Part shown: positions 1 to 6,445 of the stretch, one piece after another
How positions within the stretch are numbered: the stretch's first letter is position 1
Layout: every line of letters starts with the position of its first letter
Source of the DNA: Thermogutta sp.
GTDB taxonomy: Bacteria > Planctomycetota > Planctomycetia > Pirellulales > Thermoguttaceae
Assembly: GCF_014359955.1 (NCBI RefSeq)
Contig: NZ_JACIYL010000018.1
Location: forward strand, 1 to 15,008
Reading direction: 5' to 3'
Length of the DNA: 15,008 nucleotides
Position numbers and translations under genes: made by a program
The notes under the pieces: generated by a model
Databases searched by the model: none
Told to the model about the DNA's origin: nothing
What the model saw: only the letters and a program-made list of their open reading frames with translations

Positions 1-302
1 AGAAGCCAGTCATGAATATTCTCAAAGTTAAAAGGCTCCCACAAAAGCCGCGAGGGATCAGGCGTTTTGCCGATTGTCAGCCTGCCCCTGCCCCGAGTAT
101 GATGAGCTTAAACCGAGGATGTGCGCGGTTGACGCGGTGGGGCCATCTCAAACCGGGGCAACCGGGGTGGTTGTGTTGCGCAGCGAAGGAATCCCCTCGA
201 CCTGAAGGGTCATCGACCGCTTTCACCCCGTCAGGCCGCATCACTCGAGCAGGGTTTTCTCCATCTGTTTCTTGAGGGGCACACTCGTGAGGATTTGAGT
301 TT
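1..302. other. Leader region upstream of ffh; no gene seen
   Basis: I see no convincing gene in these 302 bases. Short open frames exist on both strands but give low-complexity Pro/Arg/Gly-rich peptides with no family resemblance. The far 3' end carries the ffh start context: GAGG about 10 nt before the ATG at 303, a loosely spaced Shine-Dalgarno. No SRP RNA core was found here. A TTGACG at 129-134 has no matching -10 box at the usual distance, so I do not call a promoter. Confidence 0.5.
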
Positions 303-1781
303 ATGTTTGAGAAACTCCAGGCTGGTCTGTACGAAGCGATCCGCACCCTGGCCGGTCAGGGCAAGCTCACGGAGTCCAATATGCGGGAAGGGCTGCGGCT
401 TGTCCAGCAGGCCCTTCTAGAAGCCGACGTGAGCATGCCCGTCGTCAAGGCCTTCATCGAAAAAGTTTCGCAGGAGGCCCTGGGCGAGCGGGTCATGCGG
501 TCCCTGCGTCCCACCCAGCAACTCCTCACCATTGTTTATGAACAGCTTGTCGCTCTCATGGGCCCGGTGGATCACGATCTCCATCTGAAACCGTCGGGTT
601 CCACCATCATGCTGTGCGGTCTTCAGGGGTCTGGTAAGACGACGACGGCCGCCAAACTGGGACGTTACCTTCAGCAACGCGGTTATAAACCGATGCTCGT
701 GGCGGCCGACCTCCAGCGCCCCGCCGCGATCGAACAACTCCAAATCCTCGGCGAAAAGATCGGTGCGCCGGTGTATGTTGAAAAAGGCGCCACCGATCCG
801 CTTGTCGTCTGTCGCAACGCCCTCCGACAGATGCCCGCCCTCGGAGCAAACGTGGCCATTCTCGATACTGCCGGCCGACTCCATGTCGATCAGGCCCTCA
901 TGAATCAACTGGCGGCCATCGACCGCCTCATCCAGCCTGATCAGGTTTATCTGGTTGTGGACGCCATGACGGGCCAGGATGCCGTGAACAGCGCCCGGGC
1001 GTTCCACGAAGCCCTCACGCTCAACGGGGTGATCCTCACCAAGCTGGACGGTGATGCCCGAGGTGGGGCCGCCCTTTCTGTGAAGTACGTCACCGGTGTC
1101 CCGATCAAATTCATCGGAACAGGTGAAGGAACCGACGCCCTCGAGGAGTTCCACCCCGAACGGATCGCCAGCCGAATCCTCGGCCAGGGCGATTTGATGA
1201 CGCTCATCGAACAGGCCCGGCAGAAAATTGATCAGGAAGAAGCCCTCCGGCAGCAGGAACGACTCCAAAAAGGCGAATTCACCCTCGAGGATTTCCGTCG
1301 CCTTCTGGAGCAAACGACCCGACTGGGTCCACTCAACCAGGTGATCCAGCTCGTGCCGGGCATGTCGCAGTTGCTCCACGACATGGGTGACGACGTGGAC
1401 ACGGACCGCGCTTTCCGGCGACTTTGCGGCATCATCGACTCCATGACGCCGGAAGAGCGGCGCAAGCCGGAGATCATCGATCTGAGCCGCCGTCGCCGCA
1501 TCGCCGCCGGAGCGGGCGTCAAACCCCAGGAGGTCGCGGAGCTCATTCGCCTGTTTGAGCCGATCTCACAGATCATGCGGGAAATGGCCAGCCAGGGACT
1601 CCGCGGTCGAATGCAGATGATGTACCAGCTCATGACCCAGGCAGCCAAAGACCCCGGCGCCATTTTCCGGGGCGTGAAAGGCAGCACGGGCAAGCGGCTC
1701 CGACCCGAGGAAAAAGCCAGGCTCCGCAAACTCCGCGAAAAAGAACTCAAGCGGCGGCGTAAAGAGAAACGCGGCCGATAA
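303..1781 (+). CDS. ffh: Signal recognition particle protein Ffh (SRP54 GTPase)
   Basis: Ffh is the GTPase subunit of the bacterial signal recognition particle. With 4.5S RNA it binds signal sequences on ribosomes and delivers them to FtsY at the membrane. The 492-residue product has the family order: a helical N domain (about 1-90), the NG GTPase domain with P-loop GLQGSGKTTTAAKLG (G106, K112), the RPAAIEQL segment, DTAGR at 188-192 and TKLDGDARGG from 246, then the M domain (from about 320) with RRRRIAAGAGV, the RNA-binding part. It is longer than the roughly 450 residues common in the family because of a Lys/Arg-rich tail over the last 30 or so residues, and it lacks the usual Met/Gly-rich C-terminal end. 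It starts at ATG with GAGG about 10 nt upstream. It stands alone here; no rpsP/rimM/trmD genes follow, although these are its frequent neighbours in other bacteria. Identification is firm. Confidence 0.97.
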   Translation: MFEKLQAGLYEAIRTLAGQGKLTESNMREGLRLVQQALLEADVSMPVVKAFIEKVSQEALGERVMRSLRPTQQLLTIVYEQLVALMGPVDHDLHLKPSGSTIMLCGLQGSGKTTTAAKLGRYLQQRGYKPMLVAADLQRPAAIEQLQILGEKIGAPVYVEKGATDPLVVCRNALRQMPALGANVAILDTAGRLHVDQALMNQLAAIDRLIQPDQVYLVVDAMTGQDAVNSARAFHEALTLNGVILTKLDGDARGGAALSVKYVTGVPIKFIGTGEGTDALEEFHPERIASRILGQGDLMTLIEQARQKIDQEEALRQQERLQKGEFTLEDFRRLLEQTTRLGPLNQVIQLVPGMSQLLHDMGDDVDTDRAFRRLCGIIDSMTPEERRKPEIIDLSRRRRIAAGAGVKPQEVAELIRLFEPISQIMREMASQGLRGRMQMMYQLMTQAAKDPGAIFRGVKGSTGKRLRPEEKARLRKLREKELKRRRKEKRGR

Positions 1782-1857
1782 CACTTTCGGCCAACGCCGC
1801 GCAACATCGCTCCAAGCGATGGCGCTGAAGTTCACGCAGTCTCCCAAAAGTTTCACC

Positions 1858-1882
1858 GGGCACGACAAGCGTGCCCCTCCGA
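1858..1882 (+). repeat. 25-bp ACAAG-loop hairpin, GGGCACG class
   Basis: A 7-bp stem GGGCACG/CGTGCCC closes the loop ACAAG, and CTCCGA follows on the 3' side. It is the first copy of a family with about 17 members in this window. It lies 77 bp behind the ffh stop, tail to tail with the next hairpin (1899-1923). It has no T-run, so it is a poor match to an intrinsic terminator. Confidence 0.85.
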
Positions 1883-1895
1883 TCCGAAGGAACCT

Positions 1896-2035
1896 GTTCC
1901 GGAGGGACCTGCTTGTCAGGTCCGCCGGGCAACGTTCGATCATCCATTCTCTTTCACCGGGACTGAAGTCCCGCGCTCCATATGGAGTGCGGCGATTTAT
2001 CGCCGCTTTTTGGTGAAGGCTTTAGCCTTCACCAC
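1896..2035 (+). repeat. 140-bp tandem repeat, copy 1
   Basis: This copy and 2039-2179 differ by one substitution (A/G before CCGG) and one extra G, and are separated by only 3 bp. Each unit contains, in order, a reverse-oriented ACAAG-loop hairpin (1899-1923, stem GGACCTG/CAGGTCC); a 35-nt spacer with the GATCATCC core; GGGACTGAAGTCCC; CTCCATATGGAG; a GCGGCGAT/ATCGCCGC hairpin with a T-run; and GGTGAAGGC/GCCTTCACC around TTTA. Nearly every part of the unit is palindromic. Confidence 0.9.
1989..2011 (+). terminator. Terminator-like hairpin in repeat copy 1
   Basis: An 8-bp GC-rich stem GCGGCGAT/ATCGCCGC is followed directly by five T, the form of a Rho-independent terminator reading in the direction of ffh. 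The loop is formally two bases; with the inner A-T pairs open it is a 6-bp stem with a 6-base loop. It lies about 210 bp behind the ffh stop, so it may end the ffh transcript. It is part of a repeated element, so termination may be incidental. Confidence 0.5.
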
Positions 2036-2038
2036 GTG

Positions 2039-2179
2039 GTTCCGGAGGGACCTGCTTGTCAGGTCCGCCGGGCAACGTTCGATCATCCATTCTCTTTCGC
2101 CGGGGACTGAAGTCCCGCGCTCCATATGGAGTGCGGCGATTTATCGCCGCTTTTTGGTGAAGGCTTTAGCCTTCACCAC
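2039..2179 (+). repeat. 140-bp tandem repeat, copy 2
   Basis: Second copy of the unit at 1896-2035, 141 bp because of one extra G in the GGGGACTGAAGTCCC part. It holds the reverse hairpin 2042-2066 (GGACCTG class). The near identity of the two copies points to a recent tandem duplication or ongoing gene conversion. Confidence 0.9.
2133..2155 (+). terminator. Terminator-like hairpin in repeat copy 2
   Basis: Same sequence as 1989-2011: stem GCGGCGAT/ATCGCCGC followed by TTTTT, reading rightwards. With copy 1 it would form a double terminator behind ffh. Confidence 0.45.
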
Positions 2180-2226
2180 CTTGGCGGTGTGTGGTGTTTT
2201 GCCGCAATCACGAAAGCTGCTCCCTG

Positions 2227-2254
2227 GTAGGGGCCATTCATGAATTGCCCCTAC
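2227..2254. repeat. 28-bp palindrome, imperfect copy
   Basis: An inverted repeat with arms of the GTAGGGGCAATTCA type, centred on TCATGA. In this copy the left arm has C in place of A (GGGGCCATT against AATTGCCCC), leaving one mismatch. Other members are at 5085, 7366, 8566 and 8682. Confidence 0.75.
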
Positions 2255-2939
2255 CAACATTGACCGTTTCACTGTCCCGGGCAGCGCGCCATGCCGGGAA
2301 AAAAGAAGCCACAAGACAACCTGCCGAGAAAGAATAAAACGGCCGGGGGCGCCTCAAGGTGATTCATGGCTGCCAACTCAGCGGGCTCGGCGGCAGGGTC
2401 AGCGCACGGACGAAGACGAGCTTGCCGTGCTACCGCCGCGACCCTGGTGTTTCCCTGAGGACAAACCGTCGTCAGCCCAACTCAAAGGTGCATATCCTGC
2501 ATGGGGAAGAATCGGCGAACCACATCCCAGATGCTCCAGGCTGACGCATCGGTGCCCCGCGGCCGTTCATTTATCCAGATACTGCTTTCTGACGGATCGC
2601 CCTCTGCGCGCCCGAGCGGGAAGCCTCGTGCCTCTCACCCGAAGCCCCATTTCACACCGACGACCGTGACGGTGCCCTGTCCCTGCGATCCTAACCGTGA
2701 TCGCCAGTCCAGCTCCGTCTCGAATCAGGCAGGCAATGGCTGCATGGTCAAAACGAAAAACCTGCTGATAGTGTACCCGCCCGACGGCCCTTTGCAAGTC
2801 GGCCCAGCAAGAAATTTTTCTCGCTCATCCCCACTTTGTGCATAGAGAACCCATTTCATTCGGCAGGACGCAATCAGGTTACGCGTCCTTTCTGCAAAGC
2901 GTGACCGGAGCAGCTTGCTTACTTTCTGCTGTTTTAACC

Positions 2940-3575
2940 CTATTGGGGCCAACGCACGATGCGGAAGTCTTCGAACCGCATCCAGTGCTCTTCGTTTTCC
3001 GGGCCATGGTAGCACTGGAGGCTGATCTCGTCATTGGCGGGCTGGGGAAGCGTGCCCTCGGCCGCGGTGAGGAATTCCTTCTCTCCCGCCGGGCGATACT
3101 GCGCAATCCAGTGGTCCCCTTTCACAATCAGCCGCAGGCGGATAGGAACGTTTTCCACCGGCTTCCGTCCGGGAATGATGTAAATCCCCCCGTCAATCCG
3201 TTCTTTGACGAGCTTGAAGACAGGTTTGCCGTCCACGTACCAAGTGATGCCCAGTTGTTCATACTGGACCGTCGGCGGCGTGAGATTGGAAACCGTCACT
3301 TCTACCGCGAACGCTCCAGTCGAACGGTCCGGCGCCGGTCGCAAGAGCGCGTTTTTGACCGTGTTGGCATCACCGGGCAGGGCGCGGATTTCCAGACCAC
3401 CCTCCCGAATCCGCCATGCTCCCGGCTGTTCCCGAAGCCACCTCCAGCCCTCCGCCAGCTTTCCTTCAAATCGATCTGCAAAGATGACGTTTCCGCCTTC
3501 ACCGAAGACCGCCTTCGTCCCCGGCATCGCAATGACGGCGGCCAAACCGAGGATCCCACACACCCAGGCGCGCAT
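2940..3575 (-). CDS. Secreted concanavalin A-like (DUF1349/GH43 C2-like) protein
   Basis: The 211-residue product begins with an apparent Sec signal peptide (MRAWVCGILGLAAVIAMPG), so it is probably exported. The mature part, with FADRFEGKLAEGWRWLREQP, GGLEIRA, GITWYVDGKP and a closing HWMRFEDFRIV, resembles the beta-sandwich fold of DUF1349 and the C-terminal domain of GH43 glycosidases, which bind carbohydrate or act as accessory domains. No catalytic residues are identifiable. I chose the ATG at 3575 over in-frame starts farther upstream because AAGGAG sits 8 nt before it and the signal peptide begins there. It lies 142 bp downstream of hypE on the same strand but need not share its function. 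The fold is fairly likely; the substrate is unknown. Confidence 0.75.
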   Translation of the reverse strand: MRAWVCGILGLAAVIAMPGTKAVFGEGGNVIFADRFEGKLAEGWRWLREQPGAWRIREGGLEIRALPGDANTVKNALLRPAPDRSTGAFAVEVTVSNLTPPTVQYEQLGITWYVDGKPVFKLVKERIDGGIYIIPGRKPVENVPIRLRLIVKGDHWIAQYRPAGEKEFLTAAEGTLPQPANDEISLQCYHGPENEEHWMRFEDFRIVRWPQ

Positions 3576-3583
3576 CGGATGAG

Positions 3584-3589
3584 CTCCTT
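3584..3589 (-). promoter_or_regulatory. Ribosome binding site fixing the start at 3575
   Basis: AAGGAG on the minus strand, 8 nt before the ATG at 3575. It decides the start, because the open frame continues another 32 codons upstream with no comparable site. Confidence 0.75.
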
Positions 3590-3676
3590 CCGAATGAACA
3601 GCAACAGGGCCATCAGTCATCGAGACCAATGAAGCAAAACCACAATCGCACCGATATTTTGGCAACTGCACGTCCT

Positions 3677-3696
3677 AAAGAAAAGCCATATGGCTT
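3677..3696 (-). terminator. Weak candidate terminator behind hypE
   Basis: Read on the minus strand, the stem AAGCC/GGCTT with loop ATAT is followed by TTCTTT, 22 bp after the hypE stop. The stem has only five pairs, so this is a weak candidate that could separate hypE from the gene at 2940-3575. Confidence 0.3.
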
Positions 3697-3717
3697 AACA
3701 GGCATCGAATATCGCTT

Positions 3718-4803
3718 TCAACAGATTCTCGGCATTTGTTCTCCTGAGAGGAGATCCAATACGCGTGAGCCGCCCAGGGCCGTCCGCAGTTCCACCACAC
3801 CGGCCGGGGCAGGCCGGACTTCGCCGATGATCTGGGCGCTGGCACATCCGGCCTGCTGACGCAAAACCGCCAGCAACTCCTCCGCCGCGTCGGCCCTCAC
3901 CACCGCCACAAAACGGCCTTCATTCGCCACGTAGTAGGGATCCAGTCCAAGCAGTTCGCAGGCCGCCGCTACCGATGGCTCCACCGGAATCACCTCCTCG
4001 TGGATGAGCATCGCCACATGGGCATCCATAGCGAGTTCGTTGAGTGCGGAGGCCAGCCCCCCACGTGTCAAATCCCGCAGACAATGGATGGCTTCAGCGG
4101 CGTGCTTGACCATCGCCCGAACCACCCGGTGAAGCGGCGCACAATCACTCGGCAGGGCGTTGTCGAACTGCAGGCCTTCCCGAACCGACATAATAGCGAT
4201 GCCGTGGCGGCCGACGTCGCCTGAGAGCAGGATCCTGTCCCCCGGCCGAATCCGCGACGGGGAAATGTGCACGTTTTCGGGGATCCAGCCCAGCCCCGTC
4301 GTGTTGATGTAAATGCCGTCCCCTTTCCCGCGATCGACGACCTTCGTGTCGCCCGTGATGATGCGGACCCCTGCCTCTTCCGCGGCCTGCCGCATGGACT
4401 GCACCACCCGGCGAAGCGTTTCCAGGGGCAGTCCTTCTTCGAGAATGAATCCAGCACTCAGCCAGAGCGGTTTGGCGCCCGACATCGCCAGATCGTTCAC
4501 CGTGCCGAAGACAGCCAGCTTGCCGATATCTCCACCGGGAAAAAAAAGCGGACTGACCACAAACGAATCGGTGGTGAAGGCCATCCGCGTTCCATCGCCC
4601 AGGCGGATTTCTGCACTGTCATGCGGCGGCTCGCGCAGACCCTCGCTCGTCTCGCCGGCATGGCGGAACTGCGTCAGAAACAGGTCGGTGATCAATTGTC
4701 GCATGAGTCGGCCGCCCCCGCCGTGCGCAAGCTGAATCGTGTCCGATGAGCTGAGCGGCAACGGACACGAAAAGCCACTCCCGTTGAAAGAGCTTTCACT
4801 CAT
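3718..4803 (-). CDS. hypE: Hydrogenase maturation protein HypE
   Basis: HypE dehydrates a carbamoyl group, placed on its C-terminal cysteine by HypF, to a thiocyanate. This supplies the CN ligands of the NiFe-hydrogenase active site through the HypC-HypD scaffold. The 361-residue product has the expected features: the Gly-rich start AHGGGGRLM (H27, G28-31), TDSFVVSPLFFPGGDIGKLA, GTVNDLAMSGAKP, ITGDTKVVDRGKGDG, LTRGGLASALNELA, and the diagnostic C-terminal PRIC, with the acceptor cysteine as last residue (C361). All of this says an intact, active protein. The ATG at 4803 is preferred because AGAGG precedes it by 10 nt and the length suits the family; a TTG 27 codons upstream is the alternative. 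No other hyp or hydrogenase gene is in the window, and repeats separate it from ilvC upstream. Confidence 0.95.
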   Translation of the reverse strand: MSESSFNGSGFSCPLPLSSSDTIQLAHGGGGRLMRQLITDLFLTQFRHAGETSEGLREPPHDSAEIRLGDGTRMAFTTDSFVVSPLFFPGGDIGKLAVFGTVNDLAMSGAKPLWLSAGFILEEGLPLETLRRVVQSMRQAAEEAGVRIITGDTKVVDRGKGDGIYINTTGLGWIPENVHISPSRIRPGDRILLSGDVGRHGIAIMSVREGLQFDNALPSDCAPLHRVVRAMVKHAAEAIHCLRDLTRGGLASALNELAMDAHVAMLIHEEVIPVEPSVAAACELLGLDPYYVANEGRFVAVVRADAAEELLAVLRQQAGCASAQIIGEVRPAPAGVVELRTALGGSRVLDLLSGEQMPRIC

Positions 4804-4813
4804 GGCAGAGCTA

Positions 4814-4818
4814 CCTCT
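4814..4818 (-). promoter_or_regulatory. Ribosome binding site favouring the hypE start at 4803
   Basis: AGAGG on the minus strand, 10 nt before the ATG at 4803. It is modest in strength but supports this start over the upstream TTG at 4884. Confidence 0.5.
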
Positions 4819-4934
4819 TTCGGAAAAGATATTCGAATTCTCGCCCGTGCCGTCTCGCCTTTCAGGCGTCAACCTTCCGCTCAAGACGCAGGCATTTCAC
4901 CGCTCTGCCATTATACGGCTCTTGTCTCCCCAAC

Positions 4935-4990
4935 CGCATCCCCGGCTAAAGCCGAATGTGGAGTGCGGGGCTTCGATCCCCGGGGAAAGG
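4935..4990 (-). repeat. Degenerate, inverted copy of the ffh-side module
   Basis: Read on the minus strand, the order CTTTCC, CCGGGGATCGAAGCCCC, GCACTCCA, GGCTTTAGCC follows that of the modules at about 1950-2035 and 2094-2179. It lacks the GCGGCGAT hairpin with its T-run. It is joined through a GGATGATC spacer to the hairpin at 5017-5041, as in the ffh-side units but in opposite orientation. Confidence 0.6.
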
Positions 4991-5016
4991 CAATGGATGA
5001 TCCAACGTTGAAAAAC

Positions 5017-5041
5017 GGACCCGACAAGCGGGTCCCTCCGA
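5017..5041 (+). repeat. 25-bp ACAAG-loop hairpin, GGACCCG class
   Basis: Stem GGACCCG/CGGGTCC, loop ACAAG, 3' flank CTCCGA. Compared with the GGACCTG class, one T-A pair has become C-G on both arms. It is coupled to the degenerate module 4935-4990. Confidence 0.85.
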
Positions 5042-5084
5042 GAAAAGCGCGTCCAGGCTACGCGGCTTCGCGGGTAGTTGCACG

Positions 5085-5112
5085 GTAGGGGCAATTCATG
5101 GATGGTCCCTAC
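5085..5112. repeat. 28-bp palindrome, degenerate copy
   Basis: The left arm GTAGGGGCAATTCA is intact, but the right arm reads TGGATGGTCCCTAC, so several central pairs are lost while the outer CCCTAC end still pairs. A decaying member of the family at 7366 and 8566. Confidence 0.65.
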
Positions 5113-5147
5113 CAAAAGGGACGCTTTCCACGGCGTCCGATGAACCC

Positions 5148-5233
5148 TCGGAGGGGCACGCTCGTCGTGCCCGGCGAAGCGGCAATTGATGATCGAAAGT
5201 CAAACGACGGACGTGACAAGCACGTCCCTCCGA
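5148..5233 (-). repeat. 86-bp composite of two opposed hairpins
   Basis: Hairpin 5148-5172 is a reverse copy with stem GGGCACG/CGTGCCC and loop ACGAG (one base off the usual ACAAG). A 36-nt spacer with the TGATGATC core (5173-5208) leads to hairpin 5209-5233, stem GGACGTG/CACGTCC, loop ACAAG. The CTCCGA flanks point outwards at both ends. This is the only copy of the GGACGTG stem, where C-G and T-A pairs of other classes are exchanged on both arms. Confidence 0.85.
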
Positions 5234-5237
5234 GGGG

Positions 5238-5322
5238 TCGGAGGGGCACGCTCGTCGTGCCCGGTGAAGCGGCATGGATAATCGAACGTCGAACGACGGA
5301 CCCGACAAGCGGGTCCCTCCGA
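5238..5322 (-). repeat. 85-bp composite of two opposed hairpins
   Basis: A second composite begins 4 bp after the first. Reverse hairpin 5238-5262 (GGGCACG class, loop ACGAG), a 35-nt spacer with GGATAATCGAACG, and hairpin 5298-5322 (GGACCCG class, loop ACAAG). It sits 63 bp downstream of the ilvC stop. Confidence 0.85.
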
Positions 5323-5385
5323 AGAGGTTCCTCCGCAAAATCCCCTCACATTCAATCTTTAACGCGAGGGATTAACGAGAACGCG

Positions 5386-6390
5386 TTAAACCTCCTTAGC
5401 ATCAATCCATTTCATCATCTTGCGGAGCTTACGCCCTACTTCTTCGATCATGTGGGCACGGGCTTTCTTCCTGAGGGCCTTGAACATCGGGGCGTTGGCC
5501 TTGTTTTCCAGGATCCACTCCTTGGCAAATGCACCATTCTGGATTTCTTTGAGGATCTTCTTCATCTCCGCACGGGTTTGCTCGGTGATGATCCGTGGGC
5601 CGCGAGTATAATCGCCGTATTCAGCGGTGTTGGAAATGCTGTACCGCATGTAGCTGAGACCGCCCTGATACATGAGATCGACGATCAGCTTGAGTTCGTG
5701 CAAGCACTCGAAGTAGGCCAGCTCGGGCTGATAACCGGCCTCGACAAGCGTTTCAAAAGCGGCACAGATCAACTCGCTGACACCCCCACACAGGACTACC
5801 TGTTCGCCGAAAAGGTCAGTCTCGGTTTCTTCGGCGAAGGTCGTCTCGATGACCCCTGCCCGGGTACCGCCGATTCCTTTCGCGTAGGCCAGCGCCAGCT
5901 TGAACGTTTCCTCGGTACCGTTCGGCCCATTGGCCACCAGACAGGGCACCCCGCCCCCTTTCACGAATTCCGAGCGCACGAGATGTCCAGGACCCTTGGG
6001 AGCCACCAGGACGGCTGCCACGCCCTCGGGAATATCGAACTGCCCGTAATGCACGTTGAATCCGTGAGAACAAACGATGACGTTCCCCGGCTTGAGATGA
6101 GGCCGAATCGAAGTGCGGAAAACGTCGGGCTGAATTTCGTCGGGGAGCAGGATCGTCACGACATCGGCCTGCTTGGTGGCCTCCTCCGCGGAAACCGGTT
6201 GGAATCCGTGCTCCACCGCCAGCTTGTAATTGGGAGTTCCCGGCAACTCCGCAACGATCACCCGAACGCCGCTGTCCCTCAAATTCTGGGCATGGGCGTG
6301 TCCCTGCGAGCCGTATCCGATGATGGCTACCGTCTTCTTCTGCAGCAATGACAGATCCGCATCCTGGTCATAGTAAATCTTGGCTGGCAT
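5386..6390 (-). CDS. ilvC: Ketol-acid reductoisomerase IlvC (class I)
   Basis: IlvC catalyses the Mg-dependent isomerisation and NAD(P)H reduction of acetolactate and acetohydroxybutyrate, the second step of valine, leucine and isoleucine synthesis, in the cytosol. The 334-residue length fits the short class I form. Visible are the Rossmann motif [13 protein letters not shown] (G25-G30), [10 protein letters not shown] with H109, the [16 protein letters not shown] stretch, metal ligands D192 and E196 in ETDLFGEQ, E228 and E232 in YFECLHELK, and substrate loop [16 protein letters not shown]. The cofactor loop after strand beta-2 reads AELPGTPNY (E48-N54) and lacks the Arg and Ser residues common in NADPH-using relatives (see findings). 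It starts at ATG with AGGAG 7 nt before it. It lies 55 bp behind ilvN on the same strand and is surely co-transcribed with it. Confidence 0.97.
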   Translation of the reverse strand: MPAKIYYDQDADLSLLQKKTVAIIGYGSQGHAHAQNLRDSGVRVIVAELPGTPNYKLAVEHGFQPVSAEEATKQADVVTILLPDEIQPDVFRTSIRPHLKPGNVIVCSHGFNVHYGQFDIPEGVAAVLVAPKGPGHLVRSEFVKGGGVPCLVANGPNGTEETFKLALAYAKGIGGTRAGVIETTFAEETETDLFGEQVVLCGGVSELICAAFETLVEAGYQPELAYFECLHELKLIVDLMYQGGLSYMRYSISNTAEYGDYTRGPRIITEQTRAEMKKILKEIQNGAFAKEWILENKANAPMFKALRKKARAHMIEEVGRKLRKMMKWIDAKEV

Positions 6391-6445
6391 GGTTTTGCTC
6401 CTGATTCAAACTCGGACTGTGCCCCCGCAGGCGTGGCGTTCTACG

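Larger units (their letters stand above)
1782..2939. other. 1.16-kb intergenic region with repeats in its left half
   Basis: This region lies between the 3' ends of two convergent genes. Positions 1858-2254 are filled by repeats, listed separately. From 2255 to 2939 I find no repeat, RNA gene or protein of a recognisable family on either strand. The short open frames there give Arg/Pro/Ser-rich peptides of the kind produced by GC-rich non-coding DNA. It could be a decayed gene or an unrecognised RNA, but nothing visible supports either. Confidence 0.5.
4804..5385. other. Intergenic repeat cluster between ilvC and hypE
   Basis: 582 bp with no supportable gene. It is largely built from palindromic elements: a degenerate module (4935-4990), six ACAAG/ACGAG-loop hairpins and one degenerate 28-bp palindrome. 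It lies 3' of ilvC and 5' of hypE, so the hypE promoter must be inside it or between the repeats and 4803. No clear promoter was recognised. Confidence 0.6.

Noticed and set aside
1..302. SRP RNA (4.5S) gene next to ffh
   Set aside because: The conserved core with GGAAGGAAGCAG is absent on both strands here and behind ffh.
417..1379. Long open frame on the minus strand opposite ffh
   Set aside because: It lies wholly inside the well-supported ffh gene, its product resembles no family, and long antisense frames are expected in GC-rich coding DNA.
1819..2243. Small plus-strand frames giving peptides with RRDLLVRSAGQRSIIHSLSPG
   Set aside because: They translate the tandem 140-bp repeat. The shared peptide reflects the DNA repeat, not a conserved protein. 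The same holds for frames at 7105-7609 and around 8430-8800.
4313..4749. Plus-strand frames inside hypE
   Set aside because: Antisense shadows of a clearly identified gene with no family features.
5148..5322. Possible CRISPR array: repeats of about 25 bp with 35-36-bp spacers
   Set aside because: The repeats alternate in orientation and in stem sequence, and the spacers are similar to one another. A CRISPR array needs direct, near-identical repeats and unique spacers, and no cas gene is present.
5098..6351. 417-codon plus-strand frame across ilvC and the repeat cluster
   Set aside because: Antisense to ilvC. Its first part is a translation of palindromic repeats, and no family resemblance is seen.
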